DNA of 64,000 nucleotides from Pseudovirgaria hyperparasitica (lineage: Eukaryota; Ascomycota; Dothideomycetes; Acrospermales; Acrospermaceae). Below are positions 46,639-57,815 of the stretch, in pieces. A program made the translations under genes and the position numbers. Positions within the stretch are counted from its first letter, which is position 1. Every line of letters begins with the position of its first letter. The stretch spans positions 1,191,074-1,255,073 of the forward strand of contig NW_022985550.1 of NCBI RefSeq assembly GCF_010093815.1, in the 5' to 3' direction. Under the pieces are notes generated by a model. That model ran no database searches and was not told the origin of the DNA. It worked only from the letters and a program-made list of their open reading frames with translations.

Positions 46639-47383
46639 ATGGGCACTCAAATGGGCGGCCCAGGCGGCGGCCGCAAGATCCAGAAACCCATCCCGTGAGT
46701 TCAATTTGTATTCCTATGTCCATCAACCCCCTAATCCCTCCCTCTCTCTTTGTCCCCATCTTCCTCTCCCGGCCAGCTTCGCTCTGCCCAAGGATGATAT
46801 AAACAAACATTTTCCTCACTCACCCGCCTTTTCGAATGAAAATAGCCCCGAACGCGGCTCCTTTCCACTCGACCACGACGCCGAGTGCAAATCCTTCATG
46901 ACATCCTACCTGTCCTGTATCCGCACGCATCGCGGGCAGAACGCGACGCCGTGTCGGCTACTGAGTAAGGAGTATTTGGAGTGTCGGATGACGCAGTAAG
47001 TTGTCTTTTTTTCTTTTTTTTTTTCTTTCTGACTTTGTATTTGCTATCTCGTGTTTTTGTTTGGGAATTTTCGAGTTTTCATTGGGCCTGCTTAGAAAAA
47101 ATTCCGTGGTTGCTTTGGTGCGTTCTGTATGGACTCTTGAACTATGGGTTTTCTTGGCATCGATTTCTGTGTTGGGAATTATATATGGGAGTGTAGAATT
47201 AACGCGTGTGGGTGCTCTAGTAACCTGATGGCACCGGACGAGATGCGGAATCTGGGGTATGGCGAGGAGTTTGAGCGGGATGTGAAGCGGATTAGAGTTG
47301 GCACGGGTGGGAGTGTATCGGATGTGGAGGCTGGGAAGCCGCCGGATAGGAAGCAGGATGATAGGCCGGAGATCAAGTGGTGA
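46639..47383 (+). CDS. COX19: COX19, twin CX9C cytochrome c oxidase assembly protein
   Basis: Three exons (46639-46694, 46846-46995, 47221-47383) with introns of 151 and 225 bp give 122 residues. Cox19 is a small protein of the mitochondrial intermembrane space and cytosol that helps deliver copper and redox state to Cox11 during complex IV assembly. Splicing gives [18 protein letters not shown], the typical Cox19 lead-in, then two CX9C motifs ([11 protein letters not shown] and [11 protein letters not shown]), followed across intron 2 by [19 protein letters not shown]. The C-terminal tail of about 35 residues is longer than in yeast. The introns are several times longer than most in this window. 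Proteins of this type enter by the Mia40 pathway and have no presequence, which agrees with the N-terminus. Confidence 0.95.
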
Positions 47384-47797
47384 TGGGGGGAGGTGGTGGT
47401 GTTGGTTGTGGTGAGAGGGAAGGGAGAGGTGGTGTTTGAGTATGGGCGTGTACGATATATCTATAGTGAGAGGGAGATGTGGATATTTGGTGTAAAATAC
47501 ATAGATGAAAGATGTGGTACGGTTAATGGTGAGATGGTGTGTCTGAAAATGTTCAACTTTGGGAGCACTGCAGTGTGGTGGAAAACAGACGTCATGTGAG
47601 TGGTTTGTAGGATTGCATTTGTTGTCTGAGTATTTGAATGTCGAGAGAATTCCCACTCTGTATCAAAGCCAAAGTTTCTATATCACGCGGATAATCCGAT
47701 CTTAATATATGCACAATCTGAATGAATTCCATGACACCCAAAACGCCATCCTTATCCAGGAACCTCGTCTAGGAACGTCATCCAAACCCCGTTTCCC
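47384..47797. other. convergent 3' intergenic region, COX19 to RING gene
   Basis: 414 bases. The COX19 side is GT/GGT-rich. No gene is supported. Confidence 0.55.
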
Positions 47798-48415
47798 TCA
47801 AATCAACCTCGTCCAGATATACTCACACAATTCCGCAATGTCCGGCGCCCACCCCTGTCCCCTATCCCCGGCCACACTCTCGATCCCATCATACCCGATC
47901 CTGACATCCCTCCGCTCCATTTCATCCAGATAGCCCACACTGATCCGATACCCATCCTCGCGCTGGCACATGTTCCGTCGACACATCGGACACTGATTCG
48001 ACATCCTTAGCCAGTCCTCAAGGCAGTCTTTGCCGAAAATGTGTCCACACGGGACCTGGACAGGACGCTGGTCACGGCTTGGGACAGCAATACTTGAGGA
48101 GTGGTGCTGCGAAGCAGGGCGTGGAGACTCGTGGCCAGATCGTTCCAAGCATGCGATACCGAGTCGTTGTTTCGGCCCTGGGGCGGTGGTTTGGAAGGGG
48201 TCGAAACAGATGTTACAAGTGCGGTCGCCGCGTGGGAGCGTTTTGATCGGCAGAGTTCGGGCGTCGAGGCTAGCGAAGAACTCCGCGTGCGGTATTATCG
48301 CAGAGGACAACGAAGTCCGAGGCGATGGAGAGCGCGAGGAGCGGTCTGGCGAAGACCGTCTGCCAAACGCAGCACGACGGAAGCGCGAGAAGTATTCTTG
48401 CTTCGGAGCACTCAT
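47798..48415 (-). CDS. RING finger protein (probable E3 ubiquitin ligase)
   Basis: A single exon of 205 residues. The N-terminus is basic and Ser/Arg-rich. The RING starts with CNICFDPF near residue 68, has a spacer of about 50 residues rich in Gln, Ser and Pro, then VPCGHIFGKDCLEDWL and CPMCRRNMC. The pattern is CX2C...CXH...C...CX2C. The usual fifth ligand (His or Cys after CGHXX) is Gly here (CGHIFG), a variant I recall in other fungal RING proteins. RING domains recruit E2 enzymes for ubiquitin transfer; the substrate is unknown. The C-terminal 55 residues have no motif I recognise. The gene is divergent from the CsbD-like gene. Confidence 0.85.
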   Translation of the reverse strand: MSAPKQEYFSRFRRAAFGRRSSPDRSSRSPSPRTSLSSAIIPHAEFFASLDARTLPIKTLPRGDRTCNICFDPFQTTAPGPKQRLGIACLERSGHESPRPASQHHSSSIAVPSRDQRPVQVPCGHIFGKDCLEDWLRMSNQCPMCRRNMCQREDGYRISVGYLDEMERRDVRIGYDGIESVAGDRGQGWAPDIAELCEYIWTRLI

Positions 48416-49036
48416 TGTGTTTGCGCGAAGAGTATGATGAGAAGAATCCGCAGTTAACGAGCCTGGTCATGGAGGCAGAAAGAGCACGCAACATATGCAA
48501 GTGAATGTGAGACTATTCACGAAGTCAGTCTTCAGAAAGATGCTTCACGCGACACGGCCAGGCTAATCATTCTGGTATGAGACATTGCACGGGCGAGATC
48601 GTCGTGACCTCGAGCGGCACCTGGCAGCGATCAGGTGAGGGGGCCGTGAGTGACCCGCTTTGCTGCCTGCGGTGATGTAAGACAGCGCAGCATTCATGGC
48701 GGTACTGGGGCTTTTCGGAGTGTATTGTGTTGTTCTGTGGTTGGTGTGGAAGATTTGGACGTGGACAGTAGTCTGGGACTGAACCGAGAACGAGAGAGAG
48801 GCCTCAGGCCTGCAGGCATCTCTGCAATAGATTCCATGGGTAAGAAGTGAATCGGGTAGTGGGGCTGAAGTGCCGAATACGTCACTATTCCATGACAGCA
48901 TCTATCTAGCTGCGATCAACAAGCGGGGGCGTCCATACTGTCTATCAATCGTGCACGCAACCTTTCCATGTAAACAGTAAATACCACCGCTCACATCTAC
49001 AAGTCAAACTCGTCAAGAACAGTCCTTCATATCACC
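48416..49036. other. divergent intergenic region, RING gene to CsbD-like gene
   Basis: 621 bases holding both promoters. CA/TC-rich sequence precedes the CsbD-like start. Open frames on both strands show no family. Confidence 0.55.
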
Positions 49037-49358
49037 ATGTCCAACGAAAACCAACAGCCCAGCCTCGTCGCCTCACATGCCAATTTTATCTCTGGCGCTG
49101 CTAAAGTTCCATCTCCCCAACACAGCACTGTCCGTATCGGCTACTGACATAAACCAGGAGACCGTCGGTCAAGCTCTCGGCTCCACTGAGTGGAAGCAGT
49201 CAGGCACTGCGCAAAAGGAGCACGCTGTGCAGGACATGAAGGCTGCTGGCGAGCAGCGCGATCCTAACAAGGACGGATGGGGCAAGGCTGAGGAGATTGC
49301 TGGCAAGGCGGCTGGGTGTGAGGGCATGGAGCAGGAGGGTGCGCAGAGTAAGAAGTGA
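49037..49358 (+). CDS. CsbD-like small stress protein
   Basis: Two exons, 49037-49105 and 49158-49358, with a 52 bp intron (GTTCCA...AACCAG, branch CTGAC) give 89 residues. The second exon has the charged, Ala/Gly/Lys/Glu-rich pattern of fungal CsbD-like proteins: ETVGQALGSTEWKQSG, then KAAGEQRDPNKDGWGKAEEIAGKAAGC and EGMEQEGAQSKK. Such proteins are abundant under stress in fungi, and some were named mismatched-DNA binders; the true role is uncertain. The first exon (SLVASHANFISGAAK) matches the usual SH...V.GAA lead-in, which supports the join even though the donor GTTCCA is unusual. It is convergent with the UPF0587 gene. Confidence 0.85.
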
Positions 49359-50017
49359 ATTGTAGTCTCATAGGTCATGTACGATATGACGAATGATGAT
49401 GTTGCGATGTATCTTGTGTTGAGATCTCACTGAAAAGAAGGCTTTGCTGTGTATGAGGTCTCTTCGCCTTGAGTGTTGAGCGTTCCAAGACCTGATGTCG
49501 CGAATATGTCCTGCATTGTGGGAAGATCCCTCTCAGTCTCTACTATCATCGCCATCCCCGCCTGGCACCCCCTATACATGCTCCCACGTTTTATCGACAA
49601 TCACGACCCGCGCTCACGCGATATCGAAGCGTACCCCAAAGCACGGCATACGAGAAAGGGAACGCACATAATCATGATCGGCGAAAGAATTCGTGGATAT
49701 TCCCCTAATGGCTGAGGCAATGGTTTCGGGAAATACGGCGATGTTCCGAACAAGGGATGAGTTAAGTTGGAAAGCCTTGCGTCTCATGTATGTGGACAAT
49801 GATACACAAGGTAGGAATTTGGTGACGTGTCTATGGGTCGAAAGGTGCATATGGAAGTTTGTTACTCGATTTCTCGGCATCCAGCGAGGGTGTTGCTACA
49901 TGAGGAGTATGGTATGTAGACAGGGAAGACGTGGATTTGATAGGCTCGACACTAGTACTTCGATGTTGACGCGCATATAGGTAGTGGAATTTGACGATAA
50001 GTTACACTCGGCTGCGA
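49359..50017. other. convergent 3' intergenic region
   Basis: About 660 bases between the CsbD-like gene and the UPF0587 gene. No supported gene or repeat. Confidence 0.55.
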
Positions 50018-50729
50018 TCATGCTCGTCGAATTTCCCACTTCATGTCGGTGATACTGACTTCTTCGCTAGCTTTCTCGTCGTAATCAAACCAGTCGCCCT
50101 CGTGTAACTCGATGCCTGTGAATTTGGTTCCTGATTCGAGACCCTTCGCGGTCCATTCGCCCTACATAACATCAGTATTTACCATGGCCGGAAGTATAGT
50201 CCTGTCATACGTCAGGTTTGAACTCGACAAATTCAAGTCCTCTACAGTCAAATTCGAGAATGTTCTGCTTCTTTGCGGCGTCCGAGTGCGGGTATGCCTT
50301 TGGCTTTTCCTTGATGTTTGCGGATTGCTCTCTCTATTCGTTCTTAAAATCAGCATTTCCCAGGCTTTTGCTTCGTCCATGTGCGCCGGTGGAGTCGCAC
50401 CTTGCAGGACTTACACCTCCAAACAAAATTGGCTTCTCCTCGGCTCCCGCTTATTTCATTTTGTTCCTGGCGACTCAAATCAGCGATGTGAACAGTCAAA
50501 GTGCCAGGGCAGACAGACAAATCGGCTCACAGTCACCCAATTAGGGTGAATCTCGCGACAAGAGGTGCATTGTACTTTGAACGTGTAGAAGAACGGATTG
50601 TCTTCAGTGTCATTGGGAAGAAGGTCGGTAACTCTGTGTACAAAGGGAATTGATATCAGCAAAAGGCCCATGCAGTCATGCAAGGTCATACCCGTTTAAC
50701 TCTGCGGTCAAGGCAAGGGCAAGTACCAT
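50018..50729 (-). CDS. UPF0587/DUF866 CXXC zinc-binding protein
   Basis: Five small exons (50729-50692, 50633-50519, 50466-50401, 50333-50211, 50161-50018) with introns of 58, 52, 67 and 49 bp give 161 residues, the usual length. The family (human CZIB, yeast YCR090C) binds one zinc through two CXXC pairs; its function is not firmly known. Landmarks in order are VLALALTAELNG, VTDLLPNDTEDNPFFYTFKV, the first pair CTSC, then after intron 2 SGSRGEANFVWRCKSC with the second pair, ILEFDCRGLEFVEFKPD, and the tail HEGDWFDYDEKASEE ending DMKWEIRRA. The exon 4 acceptor must be at 50334, because an upstream AG would include a stop. Every phase agrees. One donor is GTCTGT. No single long frame covers this gene. 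Confidence 0.93.
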
Positions 50730-51058
50730 GATGACTACGGAACGCTCGTTGCGACCGAGGATGCATTGGTGAGTGAGTGATCACAGTGGGGCTTCGAGAA
50801 GAGCTCGATTTGCGATTGCGCGGGCACATGGTGATCAGTGCGTTGCACCACCACTCTTCTCTGATCTAATACCCTACCTCTCCTCTCCCGATTCCAGAGC
50901 AGCACTACTATATCGCGTCAAGAGGTGGCATTCTGTTGGAGCTCGCGATCATCTTCCCGAAACCACACAAGCGCTTAGAATCCTGTCAGCGGATTATATC
51001 TTCCTCCTCTAGGCCACGTTGAACCCTCAGGAAGTCATCTGACAATGTTGCGGTAGCA
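50730..51058. promoter_or_regulatory. divergent promoter region, UPF0587 to PPR gene
   Basis: 329 bases between divergent start codons. No motif that I can name. Confidence 0.5.
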
Positions 51059-52912
51059 ATGCAGACAGTCTGGTCTCGAGCAGTTCAGACTCGATGTACA
51101 TGCCGATGCGCCCAATGCATCTCGAAGCCCTCGACAGCAAGTCGACGGGCTGCTTTAACAACATCAAGGAAAATCACTTTACCTGGGCCGTCCGCGACCT
51201 TCTTATACTCGACGATCTTCGCCACGGCTGTGGTAGCCGATAGCAAGGCGAAGCAAAAGAGGAGGAAACAATGGGACGACGCGATCGCAGATGTGAAAGG
51301 ACAGATCGAGGAACATAACGTTCAAACACATACAACAGAAGAGCTCCCACGGAATGACGGGGCCGAGAATCGTAGGACATTGGGACTACAAGCGTCCAAG
51401 CCCTTGCGCGCAGCTTTTGCTCCTCTTCAGGTGGGCTCCGGCTTGCCAGCCCATCTACATGACGCAGTCATTAAGCCGCACGCTTTTCTCCAACCGAACT
51501 CTAGCCTGCTGTCAGATTCCGTGAAGACTCCTCTCTCCACGTTCCAGGAACATATCGACGAGAGCAAAGAAGCAAAAGTCCCCGAACGACCACTTGAATC
51601 TAAGAGTTTAGCATCGTACTTCAATACCAGCCATACCGAAAAAACAAGATTCATGCCAGCACACACAGGACCTCGGGTGCCGCTGTGGTGTCAAGCGCCC
51701 CAATCTATATATGCAGAACCCAGACGGCGTGCGGCGTGTCACAGTAGATCATGGACTGCGAAGAAAGTTCGCATCTCCGAAGTGCAAGTTTTCATGTTCA
51801 TCCTCCATATCTTGGGTCTAGCCTCGCCATCAGAGGAGGATCTAGCTACCTGCTCACCGCAGCTCAAGACACTTGCCTCGGCAAGAACATCGCACGATTG
51901 GCACCTAGAAGAGTACCACCAGGCGGTCTTTTGCGCCACCGCGGACCTTGAAGGATTTGATAGGCCTAGACCATGGCTATGTCCACATTTCAGACTGGAG
52001 AAGGACGAGCTTCATCACGATACTTTGTCACAGCTGCATGACAACCTCAGATGTTTATTAACCTCTCCGACCTCTCCCTACGGCTCGGCATCAGTCAGTC
52101 AGCAATCCATATGTGTCCAGATTTGCGACCTCCTACTCACATCGGTCGCCGCGCCAGACGTTCGCACGTACAATATCCTACTTTCTGGTTTGGTTCGGTT
52201 GGGTCTACATGAATTCGCCCAGAAAATTATTGATTGCATCATGAACTCTCGCATTCGCCCGAACGAGATCACGTGTGCCGCTATCCTCCACTACTACATC
52301 GAGCAAGGAGATCCGGCGAAGTTCAGTGAATATATTGCCAAGATGCGCGGCCTCCACGGTGGACTTATGAAAGCCAATCCAACCATCACTATAACGGAGA
52401 TTGGTGCGCCTCGACTCATTCAAGCGGGGAATCAAATCATTCAGAAGGTCTCACCTTCCCCTATAGTCTTTTATGAGCTTATAAGGGGCGTCCTGCAATT
52501 CGCAGGATTCGAGCGCGCGCTCGAGATATACATCAACATGCACAGTGATGGCTGGGGGCTCGACGTGCGGGGCATCCGCCTGTTCCTGTACCACTGCGTC
52601 GTGCACTCGGACTTCAACATCGGCATCACGTTCTGGCACCAACTGAGGTCGCTCGTGGGCGATCGCCCAAGCGAAGTCGACATCAAGGACTTCAGCATTA
52701 TCCTCGCGCTTTGCAAAGTCACGGGCAGAACTGAAATCTACGCCAGTATCTATAGTGAGGCCGTGACCGTGCATGACAAGGGTGTCCTGTCCAATATGAT
52801 CCGCGGTCATGTGCTCAGCCTCGATCCAAATAGGTTGGACGAGACGCTGGAGGCGCGCTTTAATATCGCTAGCAAGCAAGTGCCTGTCCGGACTGCGTTC
52901 GACGAAGCGTGA
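51059..52912 (+). CDS. probable mitochondrial PPR-like protein
   Basis: A single exon of 617 residues. The N-terminus is rich in Arg, Ser, Thr and Ala with few acids, as in a mitochondrial presequence. Residues 60-230 are charged and low in pattern. From about residue 365 there are helical hairpins resembling pentatricopeptide repeats: VRTYNILLSGLVRLGLHEFA followed by IRPNEITCAAILHYYIEQGD, then further degenerate repeats (PIVFYELIRGVLQFAGFERA, DIKDFSIILALCKVTGRTEI). Fungal PPR proteins bind mitochondrial RNAs for processing, stability or translation. The repeat match is good for the first copies and weaker after that. No intron is needed. The exact ortholog cannot be named from sequence alone. 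Confidence 0.8.
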   Translation: MQTVWSRAVQTRCTCRCAQCISKPSTASRRAALTTSRKITLPGPSATFLYSTIFATAVVADSKAKQKRRKQWDDAIADVKGQIEEHNVQTHTTEELPRNDGAENRRTLGLQASKPLRAAFAPLQVGSGLPAHLHDAVIKPHAFLQPNSSLLSDSVKTPLSTFQEHIDESKEAKVPERPLESKSLASYFNTSHTEKTRFMPAHTGPRVPLWCQAPQSIYAEPRRRAACHSRSWTAKKVRISEVQVFMFILHILGLASPSEEDLATCSPQLKTLASARTSHDWHLEEYHQAVFCATADLEGFDRPRPWLCPHFRLEKDELHHDTLSQLHDNLRCLLTSPTSPYGSASVSQQSICVQICDLLLTSVAAPDVRTYNILLSGLVRLGLHEFAQKIIDCIMNSRIRPNEITCAAILHYYIEQGDPAKFSEYIAKMRGLHGGLMKANPTITITEIGAPRLIQAGNQIIQKVSPSPIVFYELIRGVLQFAGFERALEIYINMHSDGWGLDVRGIRLFLYHCVVHSDFNIGITFWHQLRSLVGDRPSEVDIKDFSIILALCKVTGRTEIYASIYSEAVTVHDKGVLSNMIRGHVLSLDPNRLDETLEARFNIASKQVPVRTAFDEA

Positions 52913-53485
52913 GGGTCTCCCTATTTAGGTTATATTTCTCCAACCAAACTTGCATCTGGCTAGCAAGGGAGAGTTTTTTATTTGTATGCTTCCCACGATG
53001 GACACTTCTGTGGAATACGAGGAGTGGCTTTGTGCATTTCTGGGGATCTTCGCTACTTACTGTGTAGCGAGAGGGCTATATGACACGCATAATCATTGAA
53101 ACAAATGAACGTAGACGCAGGAAATCTGCTGACTCTGCTTTATAACAGCAGTGTCTCGGATGCCGATCCGGGGTGGTGGATACCCTCTGGGGTCTTTTCT
53201 CTCATGAATATTTCAGGTCCCAAGCAAAGGCGTATAGAGAGACAAGTCTTCACGACTGTGTCGATAGAAAAAGCCTGCTTTCAACGCAGCATCGTTAGTC
53301 ATGAATTGTATATATATGTATGTGTGTATATATATGTATGTGTGTATATATATGTATGTGTGTATATATATGTATGTGTGTATATATATGTATAAAATGA
53401 ACAAATACCCATCGTGCATTTTTCACACGGCAAACTCCCTCTATGCTTCTATTATCCCACAACTTTTACCAACCGACTTTTATCT
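52913..53485. other. convergent intergenic region with minisatellite
   Basis: 573 bases between the PPR gene and the permease stop. An 18-bp minisatellite lies at 53307-53394. No other feature. Confidence 0.6.
53307..53394. repeat. 18-bp minisatellite, nearly five copies
   Basis: Tandem TGTATATATATGTATGTG units, about 4.9 nearly identical copies, less than 100 bases past the permease stop, hence probably in its 3' UTR. The 18-bp unit keeps frame and produces artificial Tyr-Ile-Tyr-Val-Cys-Val open frames. Confidence 0.95.
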
Positions 53486-55247
53486 TCAAAGCCACCGCCT
53501 CATCCTCTCCTTGAACGACAACGACGACGCCGCAGCCTCTTCTTCCAGCAGATCCAACTCGTCAATCTCCCGCCTGCCAGAGTCCAGATCCGCCTCCGCA
53601 GCGCGAACGAACGCGGTGCGACAGACGAGCTTATGCCCGACCCACAGCGCCACAAACAACAACAGACTGACATACGCAACGAAGAAATCCGTGACGCTAA
53701 AGGGGATAAACGCCGTGAAGCCCTGCGTGAGGATGATGAGCACGTTGAAAAACAAGCCATACCACGTCAAGTAAGGCTGCAGCGGGGCCTTGTAAGGCAG
53801 CGTGTCACGGCTCTGACCACGGGCCTTGAGCGCGTCCATGAAGCGCAGATGACAGACGCCGATACAAGCCCAGACGATGAAGCCTGCAACGGCAGTGATG
53901 TTGAGCAGCCAGTTGAAGACGTTGCCGCCGGAGGCACTGAGGTTGAGAAAGCCGAGCAGGCCGAAGACGGCGGTAGCGCAGACGGCTAGGACGGGCACGC
54001 CGCCGCGACGGGTGGTGCGGGCGAAGAAGGACGGGGCAAGGTTTTCTTTTGCGAGGCCGAGCAGGATGCGGCTGCCGGAGTAGACGTTTGAGTTTGCGGC
54101 GGAGAGGACGGCGGTAAGGAGGACGGCGTTGATGATGGAGGGCAGGACGGCGATGCCGGCGAGGTTGGCGGCGATGACGAGAGGGGAGGCGGAGGCGTCG
54201 CTTGCGTCGCTGAGGAGGGCGTCGTTGTCGGAGGGCACGAGCAGGCCGATGAAGAAGATTGTGAGGCAGAAGAGGAAGAGGATGCGGAAGAAGGTTTTGC
54301 GGACGGCGGAGGGGACTTCTTTGCGAGGGTTCTTGGTTTCGCCGGCGGCGATGGCGAGGAGTTCGGTGCCTTGGTAGGCGAAGCCTGCTTTGATGAGGAC
54401 GGCCCAGAAGCCGACGAATTTGGCGAGGGAGTCGTTGCCTGTGATGAGATAGGGGACAAAGGGGCCTGGGTGCAGCCAGTTGTGGAAGCCGAGATAGGGC
54501 TGCTTGCCGACGCCGGCGTCGACGCAGATGGCAAAGATCATGAAGCCGATGATGGTGACGACTTTGATGCTTGCAAACCAGAATTCCAGTTCGCCGTAAA
54601 AGCTTACTGGGAGAAAGTTGATTGAGGTGAAGAGAACCCAGAATACTCCAATCCAGATGCCGATATTGAGACTAGGATCCCAGTATTGAATGATGTAGCC
54701 AGCTACACTCAGCTCAAGAGCGTATGTAATGGCCCATGAAAACCAGTAGATAAATCCCATAGCAAATGCAAGAGTTGGGTCGACGAAACGACTTGCGTAT
54801 GCAGTGAAGGCGCCCGAGACTGGAAAATATTAGGATCAAGCTTAGAATAAGATGTCTGGTATGTTCACTGACCTGGGATATATGTGGTCATCTCACCAAG
54901 GGAGACCATGACAGAGTACACGATGGTCCCGACGAAGACATAGGCAATTAGAGATCCAATCGGACCAGCTGTCGCCAATGCAGAGCCACTTCCAATGAAT
55001 AGTCCAGTTCCAATTGTGCCACCTTGAAACCACAGTCAGTACCATCTTGATATAAGCACGTGAGGTCTCGATAGACCAAAAGTAGCTTACCGATTGCTAT
55101 CATTTGCAGATGACGGCTCTTGAGCTGTCGCTTCAGCTCAGTCGTTTGACCGACCATCTGTTTTTCTTCATCGCTGTGGCAGCTTGGTGGTGCCGGTCCA
55201 CGCTTGGCCGACTTGTCGATATCGCGAGTCGTAGAAGTGTCGTCCAT
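53486..55247 (-). CDS. amino-acid permease (APC superfamily, YAT type)
   Basis: Three exons (55247-55091, 55022-54873, 54819-53486) with introns of 68 and 53 bp give 546 residues, the usual size for fungal amino-acid permeases. These plasma-membrane transporters import amino acids with protons through 12 membrane segments. The cytosolic N-terminus ends in [12 protein letters not shown]. Splicing yields the TM1 signature [16 protein letters not shown], then TM2-3 with GEMTTYIP + [31 protein letters not shown], a TM6 region with [15 protein letters not shown] and [38 protein letters not shown], and [20 protein letters not shown]. The C-tail is acidic with [12 protein letters not shown]. The substrate cannot be told from sequence. 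High GC and codon bias create long empty antisense frames here. Confidence 0.95.
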
Positions 55248-56594
55248 GGCTAGTATGACGCCAATTAGGCCCTAGGATGTTTATTGACTATGTGGATCCA
55301 GCAATGTATGGTAATAGTTCCCACGGTCCAGGAATTAATAACAAACTTGGACTGAGAAATAGATTAGTACCACGGGAGAGTGTGGAAGAAGAGGAAAAGA
55401 AAGAAGACTGATGGACAGGTCGTCGGCCAAAATTTATGAAGAGTAACACTGCTACAGCAGCAGCGGCCGTACCCGCAAGTCAAAGATTTGAGGTCCCGCG
55501 CTGATGTGGGGATTTTTCACGTTTTCGCCTCCCGTCCCTCAATGTTTGACTGGAAGGTGTACACATATTTGAGTCGCAGCAAAAGAAAACTCAGCCCTAA
55601 GGATGAATGAGGTATGGCATCTCCGACGTAGACTATGTAATCCTTCAAGAATGGCCTTTGTTGATTCGTGCAACAGGGCTGGAGTGAAGGTTCTAACGCG
55701 GTATCTCTCTATGGCAAATCCGGATGGATCCATGGGCCCGGGTGGGTGCAGGGAAAATATTTGCGCATGACGATCGGGGCTATCCGAGCGAGAGCTACGC
55801 CGAACCATGTTCACGTGCCCGTCTTCAGATATACAGAGTATCTTGACATTTGGAGCAGAGGCGGTGGCACACAAATACGTGTTGCAGTCAAGAACAAGAG
55901 ATGACTTCGCGCCTCTTGACACAGTAGAGTTGCTGGTCTCACTAATTACCAAGTCTCACCCTTGGATGTTATCCATGGATGACATAGCGGGGCTAAGCAC
56001 TTAGTCTTCCAGAGCCGCGAGAACTGGCTTGCTTGCAAGTGTGTAGAGAGACCTACGAGCTCGACGTCTGTCGGGGCATGTCGATGTTATCAGATGATTT
56101 TGCTAGTGTTGACAACGAAGTCAAGTGAAAGTGAAGTATCTGCAACACCTCGGACTGCGAGCTGCGAAGACGCGCACTACTAGAGCTTCCTGATGAGGAA
56201 TAGAATGGCATAGGTAGCTTCGATGATGCGAGCTGCGAAAGGGACCGCGTGGCTCATTCGTGCAACGTGCCTCTCTGGCATCCTCAGTATTCGTCCCGTC
56301 CGAAGACATACATTTTTATAACCCATCATCAGCACCGTCGTCATCTGCGACCTTCTCTGGTACATATCAACCGTGTCTTCATGTCAAACCACCATTGGCA
56401 GCCGTAGCAGGCCGTCATTTCGTACTAAACCTCGCCGTTCCATGGACTGCACACCTTGAGAAACAGAGTTGGACGTAGCCTGTAGAAATGAAAAAATCAT
56501 GATGGCGATATATAATGCGAAGGGGCGCTGCCTCCTCAAGATAAACATCTTCACTACTTTGTTGGCAATACTCACATTACTTTTATTCACTATT
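55248..56594. other. divergent intergenic region, permease to metallophosphoesterase
   Basis: 1.35 kb holding both promoters. An open frame at 55539-55952 (-) has no recognisable family. The region near 56469-56594 is open in the phosphoesterase frame but is treated as leader. Confidence 0.5.
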
Positions 56595-57815
56595 ATGTTG
56601 CGCAAGCAGCTTCTCCTCGCAGCCAGCAGCGCTGTAGCCTGGGCAGTACCCCTTTTAGAAACTCCTACTGACACCGTACGGCCAATGCTGAAATTCACCA
56701 AGGACGGTGTCTTTCAGATTGCCGTCATGGAGGATCTGCATTTTGGAGAGGATGAGGCCACCTTTGGGCCTCCGTCTGATCAAAACACACTTCGTGTCAT
56801 GAACACGATCTTGGACGCGGAAGCACCGCAGCTCGTCGTACTGAATGGTGACTTGATCACCGGAGAGAACACTTTCAAAGAAAACTCAACAGACTATATC
56901 GACGTGATAGTCAAACCTCTGGTGGATAGGAATCTGCCCTGGGCGTCGACTTATGGAAACCATGACAATCAATACAATTTGTCAACGGAAGCAATGCTGG
57001 ATCGGGAGCAGAGCTACCACTTGTCCCTTACGCAGAAGATGGTATCGACAGAGAAGTCTGGCGTAACGAATTACTGGCTGCCCGTGTGTGCTCCTGATGA
57101 CATTGGGGACGGTGTTCCTGCCATGCTGCTCTGGTTTTTCGACAGTCGTGGAGGCGGAGAATATCAGAAAGAAAATGCCCCGATAGTCGGTGTTGTCGAT
57201 AGTACAGTTGCCGATTGGTTTTCGAGTACCAACGCCGACCTGGTCAAGAAGTATGGCAAAGTGATACCCTCACTTGCGTTCGTCCATATTCCTGCGTATG
57301 CCACAAACAGGTTCTCTAATCAGGGGGTTGACCCAAACAAGGAACCTGGCATCAACTTTGATGCAGTGTCACACCAGGGAACGGCGTGTCCTGACGGTCC
57401 TTCCAGCTGTCGTTACTTGGGGACTGATGAATCATTCATGGAATCGCTCGCGAATACGGAAGGATTGATGGCTTTATTTAGTGGACACGATCATGGTGAC
57501 GACTGGTGAGTAGCTTCGAATCCGCACCGTGATCATTAGTAAACTAATCGAGTTACAAGGTGCTTCAAATGGAACTCACAGTTACCGGATATGAAGATCA
57601 CAGGATCGGGGGTGAAGCTTTGTTTCGGTCGGCATACTGGGTATGGAGGTTATGGACAGTGGACCAGAGGAAGTCGACAAATTGTCGCTAATCTACAAAC
57701 CATTCAAGACTTGGAGGTGGAAACCTGGAATCGTTTGGAGACCCAAGCGATCAGTGGGCGTGTCACGCTCAACTCGACCTACGGCGATGACCAGTATCCA
57801 GCGGTCCAAGGCTAA
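56595..57815 (+). CDS. secreted calcineurin-like metallophosphoesterase
   Basis: Two exons, 56595-57505 and 57560-57815, with a 54 bp intron, give 388 residues. I chose the ATG at 56595 because it begins a clean signal peptide (MLRKQLLLAASSAVAWA). An in-frame start 42 codons upstream would give a longer hydrophobic leader. The metal-binding motifs are in order: EDLHFGE near residue 38, VLNGDLITG, YGNHDNQ, FVHIPAY, and SGHDHGDDW at the exon join. These match Dcr2/purple-acid-like fungal phosphoesterases. Splicing completes GDDW and continues CFKWNSQLP then GRHTGYGGYGQWTRGSRQI, a usual C-terminal block. It probably releases phosphate from extracellular or vacuolar esters; the substrate is unknown. 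Confidence 0.9.

Noticed and set aside
53096-53395. 99-codon frame with Tyr-Ile-Tyr-Val-Cys-Val repeats
   Set aside because: It is a product of the 18-bp minisatellite reading in frame.
53414-54625. Long open frames on the + strand opposite the permease
   Set aside because: They are empty antisense frames caused by high GC and codon bias in the permease exon. The permease motifs are unambiguous.
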